This document shows positions 10,185-19,547 of a DNA stretch of 64,000 bases, in pieces. The DNA is taken from contig OZ026568.1 in assembly GCA_964020155.1 (NCBI GenBank), forward strand, positions 631,001-695,000. Direction: 5' to 3'. The notes under the pieces are model-generated. The model was not told the DNA's origin, did not search any database, and worked only from the letters and a program-made list of their open reading frames with translations. The first letter of the stretch is position 1; every line of letters starts with the position of its first letter. The stretch comes from Chondrilla cf. caribensis. Taxonomy: Eukaryota > Porifera > Demospongiae > Chondrillida > Chondrillidae. The translations under genes were made by a program, and so were the position numbers.

Positions 10185-13100
10185 TCAAATGGATAGTAAC
10201 GTACCCATCATAAGCTCCACTGACAATTCTCTTCCCATCAAATCTGATACATCTCACAAGTTCATCATGTCCTTCCAGTAACCGCAGACAAGCACCACAC
10301 TCAATGTCCCAAATCCTACACAACCAACCAGAGATGAACAAGTGAATACAATGGATCCAACTCCTGTACACAGACCACACATGCACACAAACACACCTGT
10401 ACACCCACACACACCCACACACACCCACACCCACACACACACACACACACACACCTTATGGTATTATCAGATGACCCACTAACTACATACTGTCCTCTGT
10501 ACTGTAGACAAGCTATACCTCTTCTGTGGCCGTGAAGAGTGTGAACAAACTCACTAGTAGATGTTCTCCAAACCTGCACACAAGGGTACATGCATAGCAG
10601 GAGTGTGTACACAACTACTCCAACTACAGTACAAATGTATGTTTGTATCTCATGACATACATAGAATAGAGAATATGCTACACAAGAGTATAATATTACA
10701 AGGTCAAAGGTTATCAAATGTTACAATGTAGGGTCATGTAAGCAATTTCAATATAATGAGAAAGAGGAAGTTTTCAAGGTAAATTGTAGCCTTTGGAGAT
10801 GACGGGGAAAGTACATACGTAGGTATATTACAGACACTAGCTACATTACATATATAGTCCATGAACACAGGTTCAGGTGGAGAATGAGATTCTGGTCAGG
10901 AACAAACGTCCACTCCACATCCACCCATCAAATAAAGCCTTGTCCAAGGTGACCCCTGTTCTCCTCATACTGACAGGTACCACACAATACATACACATAA
11001 AGGATAGGCACTATATACACACCTTGATGGTTCTATCTCCTGAAGCAGACACGATGTAGCGATCATCAAAGTCCACTACATTGACAGCTGCTCTGTGACC
11101 CACCAGTACTCTCCTCAGTACTATGTCCTTTGGAGCCTTTATGTCCCACACAGCTATGGTGCGGTCCTATGGTGAACAGTACATGTAGAGCAGACAGTGA
11201 GTACAGTACTACACAGCTATGGTGCGGTCCTATGGTGAACAGTACATGTAGAGCAGACAGTGAGTACAATACTACACAGCTATGGTGTGGTCCTATGGTG
11301 AACAGTACATGTAGAGCAGACAGTGAGTACAGTGCTACACAGCTATGGTGTGGTCCTATGGTGAACAGTACATGTAGAGCAGACAGTGAGTACAGTACTA
11401 AACAGCTATGGTGCGGTCCTATGGTGAACAGTACATGTAGAGCAGACAGTGAGTACAGTACTACACAGCTATGGTGCGGTCCTGTGTGTACCAACCTTGG
11501 AACATGTGACCATTGTGTTGGGGCTGAACCTCAAGTGCAGCACTGCCTCACAGTGGTGGAGAAGAGTGTTCAGCATCTCACCTGTTCTCACATCCCAGAC
11601 CCTACAGTGGGGGGTGGATAGGAGCACACAGTACACAACATGGAAGTATGTATCACACAAGTACATATAACGATGCGTGACAAGATTGAAGGAATCCCCA
11701 TGCCTGACATAGGAAAGGTTAACAACACTTCAATAACGTTATAAGGACTGGACAGGTGCATTGTATGTAGTTTACAACATGCTGCCATGGAAATAATGCC
11801 CCATCACATTCAAAGTGAAAGCCATGAGAATTGAGTATTTGTGCACCATATTATGCAGTGTTAGAAATAAGGTAGCAAAAGTGGTTGGACAAATGTCCAA
11901 GCACTTTGAATTTGAGTTGGACATATTCAATCTGAGTCGGACATTGTTTGTATGGATCTTCATGCCACATAATGCAGCATAAAGATCACTGTAAAACTCT
12001 TCATATATTATTGGTCAACAATTCACTATAAAAATCTCCTTATCCACTGCATTGTTATAGTGGGGTCTCTTGTGACGTCATTACGCGTATTTCAAAATGG
12101 CCGATTTTTGGTGATTTTGTAGACAAAAACTGCAAATTTCACTCGTTTGAAATAAGAACGGCAATTTTTAACAATACCACGGATGTTTAATTACTGAACA
12201 AAGTGATTTGAGACAGCTTTCATGGCAGTGGCCCTTTAATTGTGCTCGGCCAAATGTCCGACCCCAGCATTTTTGGATCGGACAAATGGCCAAAATGGTT
12301 GGATAATGTCCGAAGTCCGACCGTTATTTCCAACACTGTTATGCATGTAGTGCCCCACCCCCCCCCCCCCGCACACACACATATGTACCTTATGGTGGAG
12401 TCTGATGAGCCAGTGACAATGACCTGTTCATTGTACTGTAGACACAATACAGATCCTGTGTGTCCCTTCAACACCATAGTACACTCCAAGTGTTGACGGT
12501 CCCACACCTGAGTAAACACAACCAGCAGTACAGAGTGAGTCCTTCAACATATTAATACACTATGTATCCATGTACGGTACTTTCAGTAAAAAAGTGAACG
12601 TACTACGGGTTGCCTACGGATGAACGGACGTGTCAATTACGGTTTACGTACGTGTTGATACCTACGGGATACGTACGGGTTGTTAAACTTCTGGAGAAAG
12701 TGATAATCGAAAGGAATGCAGACCTAAAGCATCCTTTCAACTGTACAAGAAATCCATAAACCTTCTTTCGTGAGAAGAGTAACGTCCGTTGGAAAGATCG
12801 TCCCCGTCAGAATCCCGCTCGGTTGATTCGAACTCGTTAAAGGCAGAGATGAGCCTTCGCCTGGCAAAAAAGTGTCCGAGAGCGACAGCTGTAAGTCTAA
12901 AAGGTTAGAAAACCATGTAATTTCGAATATTCCGTGCTAATCCTTTGTTTCCGAAAGATTAGCACTCGAATCCGCTGGTATACATCGATCGAATAAGCCA
13001 TTTTTCTTCGTCTCGCGGAATCAAATCACACCGTCATTGCGCAAGAATTATGACGTATCATTGTCACTTGCGCCTAAAGTAATTATCACTTGCTGAAGAA

Positions 13101-13661
13101 TGCAGTAGAAGTACGGGTCACTCATTTACGGGTTACGGACGTGTCGACTACGTACGGTTAAAAAACGGGTACGGGTACGCCCGTAGTACGTTCAGTTTTT
13201 TACTGAAAGTACCGTACGTATGTACATACGTAATTGCACGTGAATACCCTCATACATACGTACAAACATGCAGGCACTCAAACACACACACACACACACA
13301 CACTCACACACACACATACACATGCACACACCCACACACACACACACACACCCACACACACACACACACACACTCACACACACACACACACCTTGATTGT
13401 GTTATCTCTCAGTCCACTAACTATCTTCTTGTCGTCATACTGTAGACAATAAACACCTTTACTGTTCTCACTGTTACACTGTATTCGTTTCAAGGAGTGA
13501 TTGCCACTCTTCCAGTTCTCCTCCATGTTCTGTGGACGGGCAGTCATTACAAGAACAAACATAACACATGGACTAACAAGCTACACATGAAATATTAGGT
13601 TGAGATCAGATTACTCAATTTGTTACATCAATAAATACCCTCATATACGTATGTAAGTTGT

Positions 13662-13717
<56 letters not shown>

Positions 13718-16700
13718 TATATGCATAGCATGGTACAGGAAAGCTATAGACAGTGAGAAGGGATGTTGTCTCACAAATTAACCACACAGTGTGCAAACAA
13801 GTTATTAAAGTTAAATCTTCTCAGATTACCAGTAAGTATGTAAGTATGTATTGACAAGTACTAATAGACATTCCTAACTCAACAGCATATACGTACATAA
13901 TCCACCACAGATGACAGTACTTGTTTGGCTCACTTGAGCAAGCAAAAATGATACCGAATCAATGAAGGGTGTGTTGGGAGGTGTGTCACAATGAAATGCA
14001 CACATGCATACAGTGAGAGGTATACGATGATTGAGTGAGCATATGTGTATGTATGCAGGTAGGTGTGGTGGGAGGTGTGTCCTAGTGAAGGGAGATGAAA
14101 TACTAGTAACTCACTAGCAGTTACATATGTATGTATGTATATATGTATAGGTGGTTGCATTCTTTGAATATGCACATACGTATGTACGTATTGTATACGT
14201 ATGTACATACATACTACAAATCCCCTTGAGGTTCTAATTTGATACAAACAATGATTCACTTTCTCTATGGGATACAATCCACAATACATTGAAGTGCACA
14301 GTCACTGCTTTGTTGCTAGTCACACTGCAACACTACACCACACAGATGCATGGTGGACACCTGTACATACATACCATACAGTGTACACAAATTCCACACT
14401 GCAGCATAGTGTATACAGGTGTCAGTGTGCTGTAGTTGCTGGTATTACACAATAATCATGTATTATGTTGTGCAATGCTGAGTCAGCACTTTCATTATTA
14501 TGGGAATTCCTGAGTAATTGGTCAATGTTAGCACAGTTGTGTAACCTCTGAATGTATTTTTACATACGTATGTACAAATTTGGATGAGACACTGTCCCTT
14601 GAGTTTGTACAAAAGTACGCACATACTTCGTACGTACATCATCCTGGAGACCCCTTCCTGGTAGACAGTGGGCTCAGTGTCAGGAGACTATAGCCTACCC
14701 AGTCCAGGGACACATTACCCTCCACCTGGGGACACATTAACCCTCCACCTGGGGACATATTACCACTCCACCTGGGGACACATTACCCCTCCACCTGGGG
14801 ACACATTAACCCTCCACCTGGGGACACAATACCACTCCACCTGGGGATACAATACCACTCCACCTGGGGACACAATACCCTCCACCTGGGGACACATTAC
14901 CCTCCACCTGGGGACACATTACCCATCCACCTGGGGACACCTAGGGGCATATTACCCCCACTCTTCAGCTCTTGTTGAAACACCATGCTCAACACACACC
15001 TTGATGTCCTTGATGACCTGTGGATAGAGAAGTCTAAATGCTTCTGCTGTTACACCTTCCTCTGGTCTCAGTGGACAGAACAGATTCTTTATCCTACACA
15101 GGCAGAGAGAGACCAATGAACCTGGCATGCTCATAAGGATAACAAATGTAGGACCATCACATACACACAGAGTACACTTTGCTTAAACTACCACAAAAAT
15201 GAAAATACTCGGCAGGTAAGAGGGAGATGGTGAGTGAGGCCACTCAGCAGGAGAGAGGGAGATGGTGAAGTCGAGTCATCAACCAGTGGCATCAGAAGGG
15301 GAAAGCATACAAGTGAACCAGGGAATGGAATGGGAAGGAGAAGTACATACAAACACAACTTCACCAGGACAACAGAAACCCACCACAACTGTGTACATAT
15401 GCATGTGGAATACTTTGTGATGCAGTATGCTGTACTGTACATATGTACAAGTAGCACACTCTTACCATCCTCTCCGCTCTGCCAACCCCCTCCACAGTGG
15501 ATCACTGCGGGCTTGTCTCTGTATCAGTTTCTTCCACAGCTGTCCCTCCGATATGATGGTGTACCACTTCTTGCAGACCAGCTCAGCTTGGCACAGCGAC
15601 TTGGCATCAAGAAACGATAATATATAAACAGCTATGGTTGGGAGACCACGGTCTATGGAGGCATAGATAAAATTTATGAACCCTAGTGACACACAGTCTC
15701 AGTAGCACACACTGTCCCAGTCTTATGATGTAGCACACACTGTCCCAGTCTTATGATGTAGCACACACTGTCCCAGTCTTATGATGTAGCACACACTGTC
15801 CCAGTCTTATGATGTAGCACACACTGTCCCAGTCTTATGATGTAGCATACGTACACATTCAATAGCACACTATCTTAGTAGCATACTCTCTCAGTAGCAC
15901 AAGATTTAATAACACATTGATAAAGCCAGGATGGATATACACATGGTATCTATACGTATGTACATACACAGTCAGATGTATTCTGAGACAATCCTTTGGG
16001 AGAAAATGTCCCTAAAGACAGTTTCTACACAGATTCACTAAGCACAATGACGAAGACTACACTGTACATCTCTATACAGTGATTAATATGGTACCAATCA
16101 TATAAAAACAGAACGTTCAACGGGCATTGCCGTTAGTAGTGCTATTTTGATGTGTGCTTGACTCAATCCTTCTACTTGAGTTTCCGGAGAGGAATCAAGT
16201 TAGTCACATCATAATCACTATCAAATACGTATGTATACCCTGCTTGTTGCTGTTCTTCATAGCTGATTATGTAGGAAAATTGTATATTTCAAACATAGCG
16301 CATAGTACAGGTTGTTTAAACTAAAACACCAAACCCATTAGAGCAATGCAGCTAAGGATGTTTGCCAAGTTCTACGTTGATCACCTGCGTGAACTATAGT
16401 AGTATAAACATTATCACTACGTATGTAGGTGTACGTATGTTAGTACTGTAAGTGGATATGGGCAGTACACACACATGCAGATCTGAGTGGATCTTCTGCT
16501 CTTGTGTTCTTTGACATCAATCACTAGGTTATTCATACAACATTACAATGACGTTTTAGGAATTACAATAGCTTGTCCTATTTATGATACATGCTGTGAT
16601 TTGAGCCACACTAAATAAAATTTTAAACACTCTGACACATTCATATCTGAGTTTGTGTGAACTACCTAAGAGAGCTTTTTCTCATATCCGCTCACAGACC

Positions 16701-16931
16701 GGTATGTACAGGCTGTAGACAGTATATGCGTACACATGTGGACTCACTTTAGTCAGCTTCTTCGGTATGTTGGCCACATACAGTGTGATGCTGTCCTTGG
16801 TGTTGTGAGCAGACAAGGCATTGCTGTTCCGAAAGGATTCACGATATTCATGAGATTGGTTGAGATATCCCTCAGAGCCCTCCTCCCTACAGTATCAACA
16901 AGCAACAGTCACAGAATGGTGTATGTGAGCA

Positions 16932-17010
<79 letters not shown>

Positions 17011-17420
17011 GTGCATGTGTGTGTATGCGTGAGTGTGTGTGTGTGTTAGACAACATCTCATGTACATACATACATGTCCAAGTGTACATGCAGTGGACAA
17101 CCTAAACAAGAGACTAGATTCCTGCACGAAGGAAGACTCACAACTTGATCTCTGGAGCCCGAGGCTGAGGAAGATGAGCACCAGGTCCCTTGTTGTAGGT
17201 GTTGACTGTGGGAGAGGTGAAGTCGTCCATCATGGGATCCCAGTTGTCAAGGTTACCAGGACCACTGAACAAGAGGATAATTGAAAGTGGATACACAGAT
17301 GGTGAACACACGCACGCACGCACGCACACACATACACACGCATGCACAAACACACACACACGGACTCACGCACGCACACACACACACACGCGCGCGCGCA
17401 CGCACACACATGCACGCATG

Positions 17421-17470
<50 letters not shown>

Positions 17471-17494
17471 CATGCACACACATGCACGCATGAA

Positions 17495-17541
<47 letters not shown>

Positions 17542-17588
17542 ACCACACCACACACACCACACACACGCACGCACGCACGCACGCACAC

Positions 17589-17631
<43 letters not shown>

Positions 17632-17662
17632 ACACACACCACACGCACGCACGCACGCACAC

Positions 17663-17701
<39 letters not shown>

Positions 17702-18858
17702 GATCACTCACGGTTGGACAGGATTTCCTGTTGGAACTGATGATATTGGGAAACTCTGACTTTGTTCCACAAATGGAGAACTGGTCTGTTGCCATGGCAA
17801 TCTTGTCACATTTGGCATTGAATGAGGCATTTGTTGTGATGGACCAAATATAGAACTCAAAGGGGAGCTACCCACCCTCTCCATCCTGTAAACAACACAA
17901 CAAACAATGGACAGCAAATAACAACAAATACAATGTATGTGAAATGCAGTGTTTCAAGAGTGGTCCCACAGGTCAGCCGCAATGGAAAATATTTAGTTCC
18001 AAATGATCGACCACGTACATCTGATTAGGTTTCAACAAAACACATTCTGGTACACCAAAGAGTACATTGCTACACTAGTGGTGCTACACTCCAACACTCT
18101 CAGATACTCCACAGGCTACACTAGTGGTGCTACACTCCATCACTCTCAGATAGTCCACAGGCTACACTAGTGGTGCTACACTCCACCACTCTCAGATAGT
18201 CCACAGACTACACTAGTGGTGCTACACTCCACCACTCTCAGATAGTCCACAGGCTACACTAGTGGTGCTACCCTCCACCACTCTCAGATACTCCACAGGC
18301 TACACTAGTGGTGCTACACTCCACCACTCTCAGATAGTCCACAGGCTACACTAGTGGTGCTACACTCCACCACTCTCAGATAGTCCACAGGCTACACTAG
18401 TGGTGCTACACTCCACCACTCTCAAATAGTCCACAGGCTACACTAGTGGTGCTACACTCCACCACTCTCAGATAGTTCACAGGCTACACTAGTGGTGCTA
18501 CACTCCACCACTCTCAGATACTCTACAGGCTACACTAGTGGTGCTACACTCCACCACTCTCAGATAGTCCACAGGCTACACTAGTGGTCATACACTCTCA
18601 CGTACCCCAAGAACATCCGCGTCTCTGAGAAGGGAGGAGGACCGACTGGTGTCGTCAACGAGTTACCGTTACTCACTGGACGCACTGGGCTGGATTGGTT
18701 CGGCCATGAGATCTACAGGAAACAATGTGAAAATGACGTGTTTCCAGACATCAACGTCATGTACACGCTACAAAGACTGTATATAGCAATACGGGGTTCA
18801 CCTGACAGTCAAACACAACGTCTGTACGTACCTTGGGAGATTCACTGGACATGGACAT
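8408..18858 (-). CDS. BTRC: BTRC-1: beta-TrCP-type F-box/WD40 protein, complete core
   Basis: The gene has fifteen recognisable exons. The upstream exons are 18858-18832, 18712-18606, 17885-17712, 17264-17142 and 16886-16748. The core exons are 15652-15466 (F-box), 15093-15000, 13529-13392, 12507-12389, 11601-11496, 11166-11023, 10573-10455, 10315-10205, 9981-9903 and 8623-8408. Within each block every splice phase fits. The core is about 437 residues and closely follows vertebrate BTRC/FBXW11, with the F-box signature [23 protein letters not shown] and seven WD40 blades. Beta-TrCP is the substrate receptor of an SCF ubiquitin ligase that binds DSGxxS phosphodegrons such as those of I-kappa-B and beta-catenin. 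The N-terminal part is unlike the vertebrate one, and exon 5 (phase 0) does not fit the F-box exon (phase 1). A small exon is missing from my model, or the first five exons belong to another transcript. Confidence 0.88.
8780..9262. mobile_element. MITE with TA target site, copy 1 only
   Basis: This 483-bp element has inverted ends starting CGGTACTTCCCATAGTAAAC (about 50 bp), flanked by TA. The matching position in copy 2 (near 48,376) reads GTTAAGTA with no insert. A second partial right end lies at 9,333-9,413. Confidence 0.8.
9333..9413. repeat. duplicated right end of the 8,780 MITE
   Basis: GACCGCTAATCGACTACCGG through GTTTACTATTGGAAGTACC repeats the element's right end. It is followed by the same flank, so MITE end and minisatellite flank were duplicated together. 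Confidence 0.65.
9423..9840. repeat. 37-bp minisatellite in BTRC-1 intron
   Basis: About 11 units of GTGTATAGGGAGGAATCACT with CACCACACACTGGACA follow one another with few changes. Copy 2 has about five units at 48,390-48,565. Confidence 0.9.
9903..9981 (-). CDS. BTRC: BTRC-1 WD40 blade 6/7 exon
   Basis: This 79-nt exon encodes [20 protein letters not shown] and CLRTLA. It ends GCT|GTAAGC in phase 0. Confidence 0.88.
10115..10453. repeat. (CA)n tracts around BTRC-1 blade 5/6 exons
   Basis: Pure CA at 10,119-10,178 and CCCACACA-type repeats at 10,392-10,453 flank the blade 6 exon. Confidence 0.9.
10205..10315 (-). CDS. BTRC: BTRC-1 WD40 blade 6 exon
   Basis: This 111-nt exon is phase 2 at both ends and encodes [20 protein letters not shown] and IVSGAYDG. 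It is nearly identical to vertebrate beta-TrCP blade 6. Confidence 0.9.
10455..10573 (-). CDS. BTRC: BTRC-1 WD40 blade 5 exon
   Basis: This 119-nt exon encodes [20 protein letters not shown] and [10 protein letters not shown]. It leaves in phase 2, and its donor GTGTGTG lies directly at a (GT)n tract. Confidence 0.9.
11023..11166 (-). CDS. BTRC: BTRC-1 WD40 blade 4 exon
   Basis: This 144-nt exon is phase 0 and encodes [20 protein letters not shown] and [20 protein letters not shown]. Its 5' end and acceptor form part of a tandem repeat extending to 11,482. Confidence 0.9.
11154..11482. repeat. 62-bp minisatellite spanning a BTRC-1 splice acceptor
   Basis: Five full units and one partial unit each contain, on the minus strand, a CACCATAG acceptor followed by the first bases of the blade 4 exon (GACCGCACCATAGCTGTG). 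Only the unit at 11,166 is joined to the full exon. Confidence 0.88.
11496..11601 (-). CDS. BTRC: BTRC-1 WD40 blade 3 exon
   Basis: This 106-nt exon encodes [20 protein letters not shown] and MVTCSK. It ends AAG|GTTGGT in phase 0, next to the acceptor-bearing minisatellite at 11,154-11,482. Confidence 0.9.
12389..12507 (-). CDS. BTRC: BTRC-1 WD40 blade 2 exon
   Basis: This 119-nt exon encodes [20 protein letters not shown] and VTGSSDSTI, matching vertebrate blade 2. It leaves in phase 2. Confidence 0.9.
12575..13214. mobile_element. MITE with TA target site, copy 1 only
   Basis: This 640-bp element has inverted ends CGGTACTTTCAGTAAAAAA... of about 38 bp with flanking TA. It lies in the BTRC-1 intron between blades 1 and 2. 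The BTRC-2 intron lacks it. Confidence 0.8.
13279..13391. repeat. (CA)n tract abutting BTRC-1 blade 1 donor
   Basis: Interrupted CA repeat ending directly at the exon border 13,392. Confidence 0.9.
13392..13529 (-). CDS. BTRC: BTRC-1 WD40 blade 1 exon
   Basis: This 138-nt exon is phase 0 and contains [19 protein letters not shown] and SGLRDNTIK. Tyr and Arg sit where vertebrate beta-TrCP contacts the phosphodegron. Its donor AAG|GTGTGTG opens a long (GT)n tract. Confidence 0.9.
13661..13712. repeat. (CA)n microsatellite
   Basis: Pure CA run in the BTRC-1 intron, paralogous to 51,118-51,384. Confidence 0.9.
14697..14955. repeat. CCACCTGGGGACACATTACC minisatellite (copy 1)
   Basis: About twelve units of 20-23 bp lie in the BTRC-1 intron. 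Copy 2 has about five at 52,243-52,352. Confidence 0.9.
15000..15093 (-). CDS. BTRC: BTRC-1 F-box to WD40 linker exon
   Basis: This 94-nt exon runs from GTGTAG to AAG|GTGTGTG. It encodes the linker ending [11 protein letters not shown], matching the vertebrate 'ALYPKIIQDIE' helix before the propeller. Confidence 0.85.
15466..15652 (-). CDS. BTRC: BTRC-1 F-box exon
   Basis: This 187-nt exon follows CCTCCATAG. It encodes an F-box with [20 protein letters not shown] and [11 protein letters not shown], nearly residue for residue the vertebrate beta-TrCP F-box that binds SKP1. It leaves in phase 2 at GGATG|GTAAGA. Confidence 0.92.
15690..15848. repeat. 28-bp minisatellite
   Basis: Five to six units of GTAGCACACACTGTCCCAGT plus CTTATGAT lie upstream of the F-box exon. 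Copy 2 has a single unit near 53,435. Confidence 0.88.
16748..16886 (-). CDS. BTRC: BTRC-1 exon 5
   Basis: This 139-nt exon enters in phase 2 and ends AAA|GTGAGT in phase 0. It contains [17 protein letters not shown], which has only weak hydrophobic correspondence to the beta-TrCP dimerisation (D) helix, or alternatively to the start of an RRM. It has no counterpart in copy 2. Its phase does not match the F-box exon, so assignment to this gene is tentative. Confidence 0.4.
16937..17046. repeat. (GT)n microsatellite
   Basis: Long GT run upstream of BTRC-1 exon 5 in the intron. Confidence 0.9.
17142..17264 (-). CDS. BTRC: BTRC-1 exon 4
   Basis: This 123-nt exon is phase 2 at both ends and contains [18 protein letters not shown]. 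No known family is visible. It is absent from copy 2, where the Gypsy element and a CA tract occupy its place. Confidence 0.45.
17307..17700. repeat. compound (CA)n/(GCAC)n microsatellite
   Basis: About 390 bp of CA with GCAC and CGCG interruptions next to BTRC-1 exon 3. Confidence 0.9.
17712..17885 (-). CDS. BTRC: BTRC-1 exon 3, Gln/Ser/Pro-rich
   Basis: This 174-nt exon is phase 2 at both ends and encodes a Gln/Ser/Pro-rich disordered segment ([20 protein letters not shown]). The donor CC|GTGAGTG lies a few bases from a 390-bp (CA)n tract. It is nearly identical at 60,332-60,505. Confidence 0.55.
18075..18592. repeat. 46-bp minisatellite, BTRC-1 5' intron
   Basis: About eleven units contain CTACACTAGTGGTGCTACAC and CACTCTCAGATAGTCCACAG. 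The paralogous array is at 60,695-61,255. Confidence 0.9.
18606..18712 (-). CDS. BTRC: BTRC-1 exon 2, Ser/Pro-rich
   Basis: This 107-nt exon lies between CTGTAG and GG|GTACGTGAG. It encodes a Ser/Pro-rich low-complexity segment ([20 protein letters not shown]) and leaves in phase 2. No known domain is visible. It is conserved at 61,272-61,378. Confidence 0.55.
18832..18858 (-). CDS. BTRC: BTRC-1 exon 1 (start codon)
   Basis: A 27-nt first coding exon reads ATG to AAG|GTACGT and encodes MSMSSESPK in phase 0. Copy 2 (61,498-61,518) lacks the first ATG and would start at the second methionine. Confidence 0.55.
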
Positions 18859-18959
18859 AGTACTGTTATATGCGGAGGACAACTAGCGCCAAAACAACGC
18901 CATCAAGATCATGTGGTTCGTCTGCGCATGCTCAGTGACACATGTATAGTATAGTCTCG

Positions 18960-19500
18960 CGGATCCTGACCAATAATAAATATGGCTTCCACATATTACT
19001 ATAATAATATTACAATGTCATACTATTGCGTAATTTATTATATCATATATATTATATTGTTTTTATTAGATCTTTATGTTACAGTATTTTATATTATATT
19101 ATATATGAGCTACATACTGCGCCAACATCAATGCTGCACTAGTACTAGCTATAGTACTCTTTGTGTATATAGCTAGCTGATATGTAATTCATTAGAAATT
19201 GTTAGGAAAACTTTGGATCATGATCAGTTGTGTAATTGTTGTAAAGACTCTGTTATGCAACAAAATTGATGTCAAAATAAACGGCATTAGGCGAATTGTG
19301 AAAGTACAGTAAAATATTAATCCATTACAGCTAATAACAGTACTAACTACACAGTCTTAATAACAACTACTCAGCTAAACAACTTCTACATCAACTACGG
19401 TTTAAGTCTTAATACCTACAGTGAATACCTACAACTGTTTGGTCTCTAAAACTACATTGATTTGTCTCTACAGATGGTGCTTCTCAAGTTGATGAACTCT
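18960..19500. other. intergenic, BTRC-1 5' side to NLR-2 3' end
   Basis: AT-rich sequence with no gene seen. It should hold the BTRC-1 promoter (just right of 18,858) and the NLR-2 3' UTR and poly(A) region. Confidence 0.4.
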
Positions 19501-19547
19501 TCAGCTCCTTTTAGTCCGTGACCTCTTCTTGGTCTTGACTGGGTTAC
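19501..19547 (-). CDS. NLR-2 last coding exon
   Basis: This 47-nt exon follows ACAG and encodes NPVKTKKRSRTKRS followed by TGA. It extends the basic tail in frame from the previous exon. Confidence 0.55.

Noticed and set aside
11130..11621. Repetitive open frames across the 62-bp minisatellite on both strands
   Set aside because: They arise because the unit length keeps the frame open. The only supported coding use is the splice acceptor and exon start of BTRC.
15900..16300. Possible missing BTRC exon reading [14 protein letters not shown]
   Set aside because: It is conserved in both copies, but no acceptor/donor pair gives a phase joining exon 5 to the F-box.
17230..17795. Long open frames encoding alternating Cys-Val or His-Thr
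   Set aside because: These are translations of (CA)n/(GT)n microsatellites and occur wherever such tracts exist (also 23,700-24,160, 51,080-51,460, 59,910-60,590 and 62,060-62,300). They are not genes.
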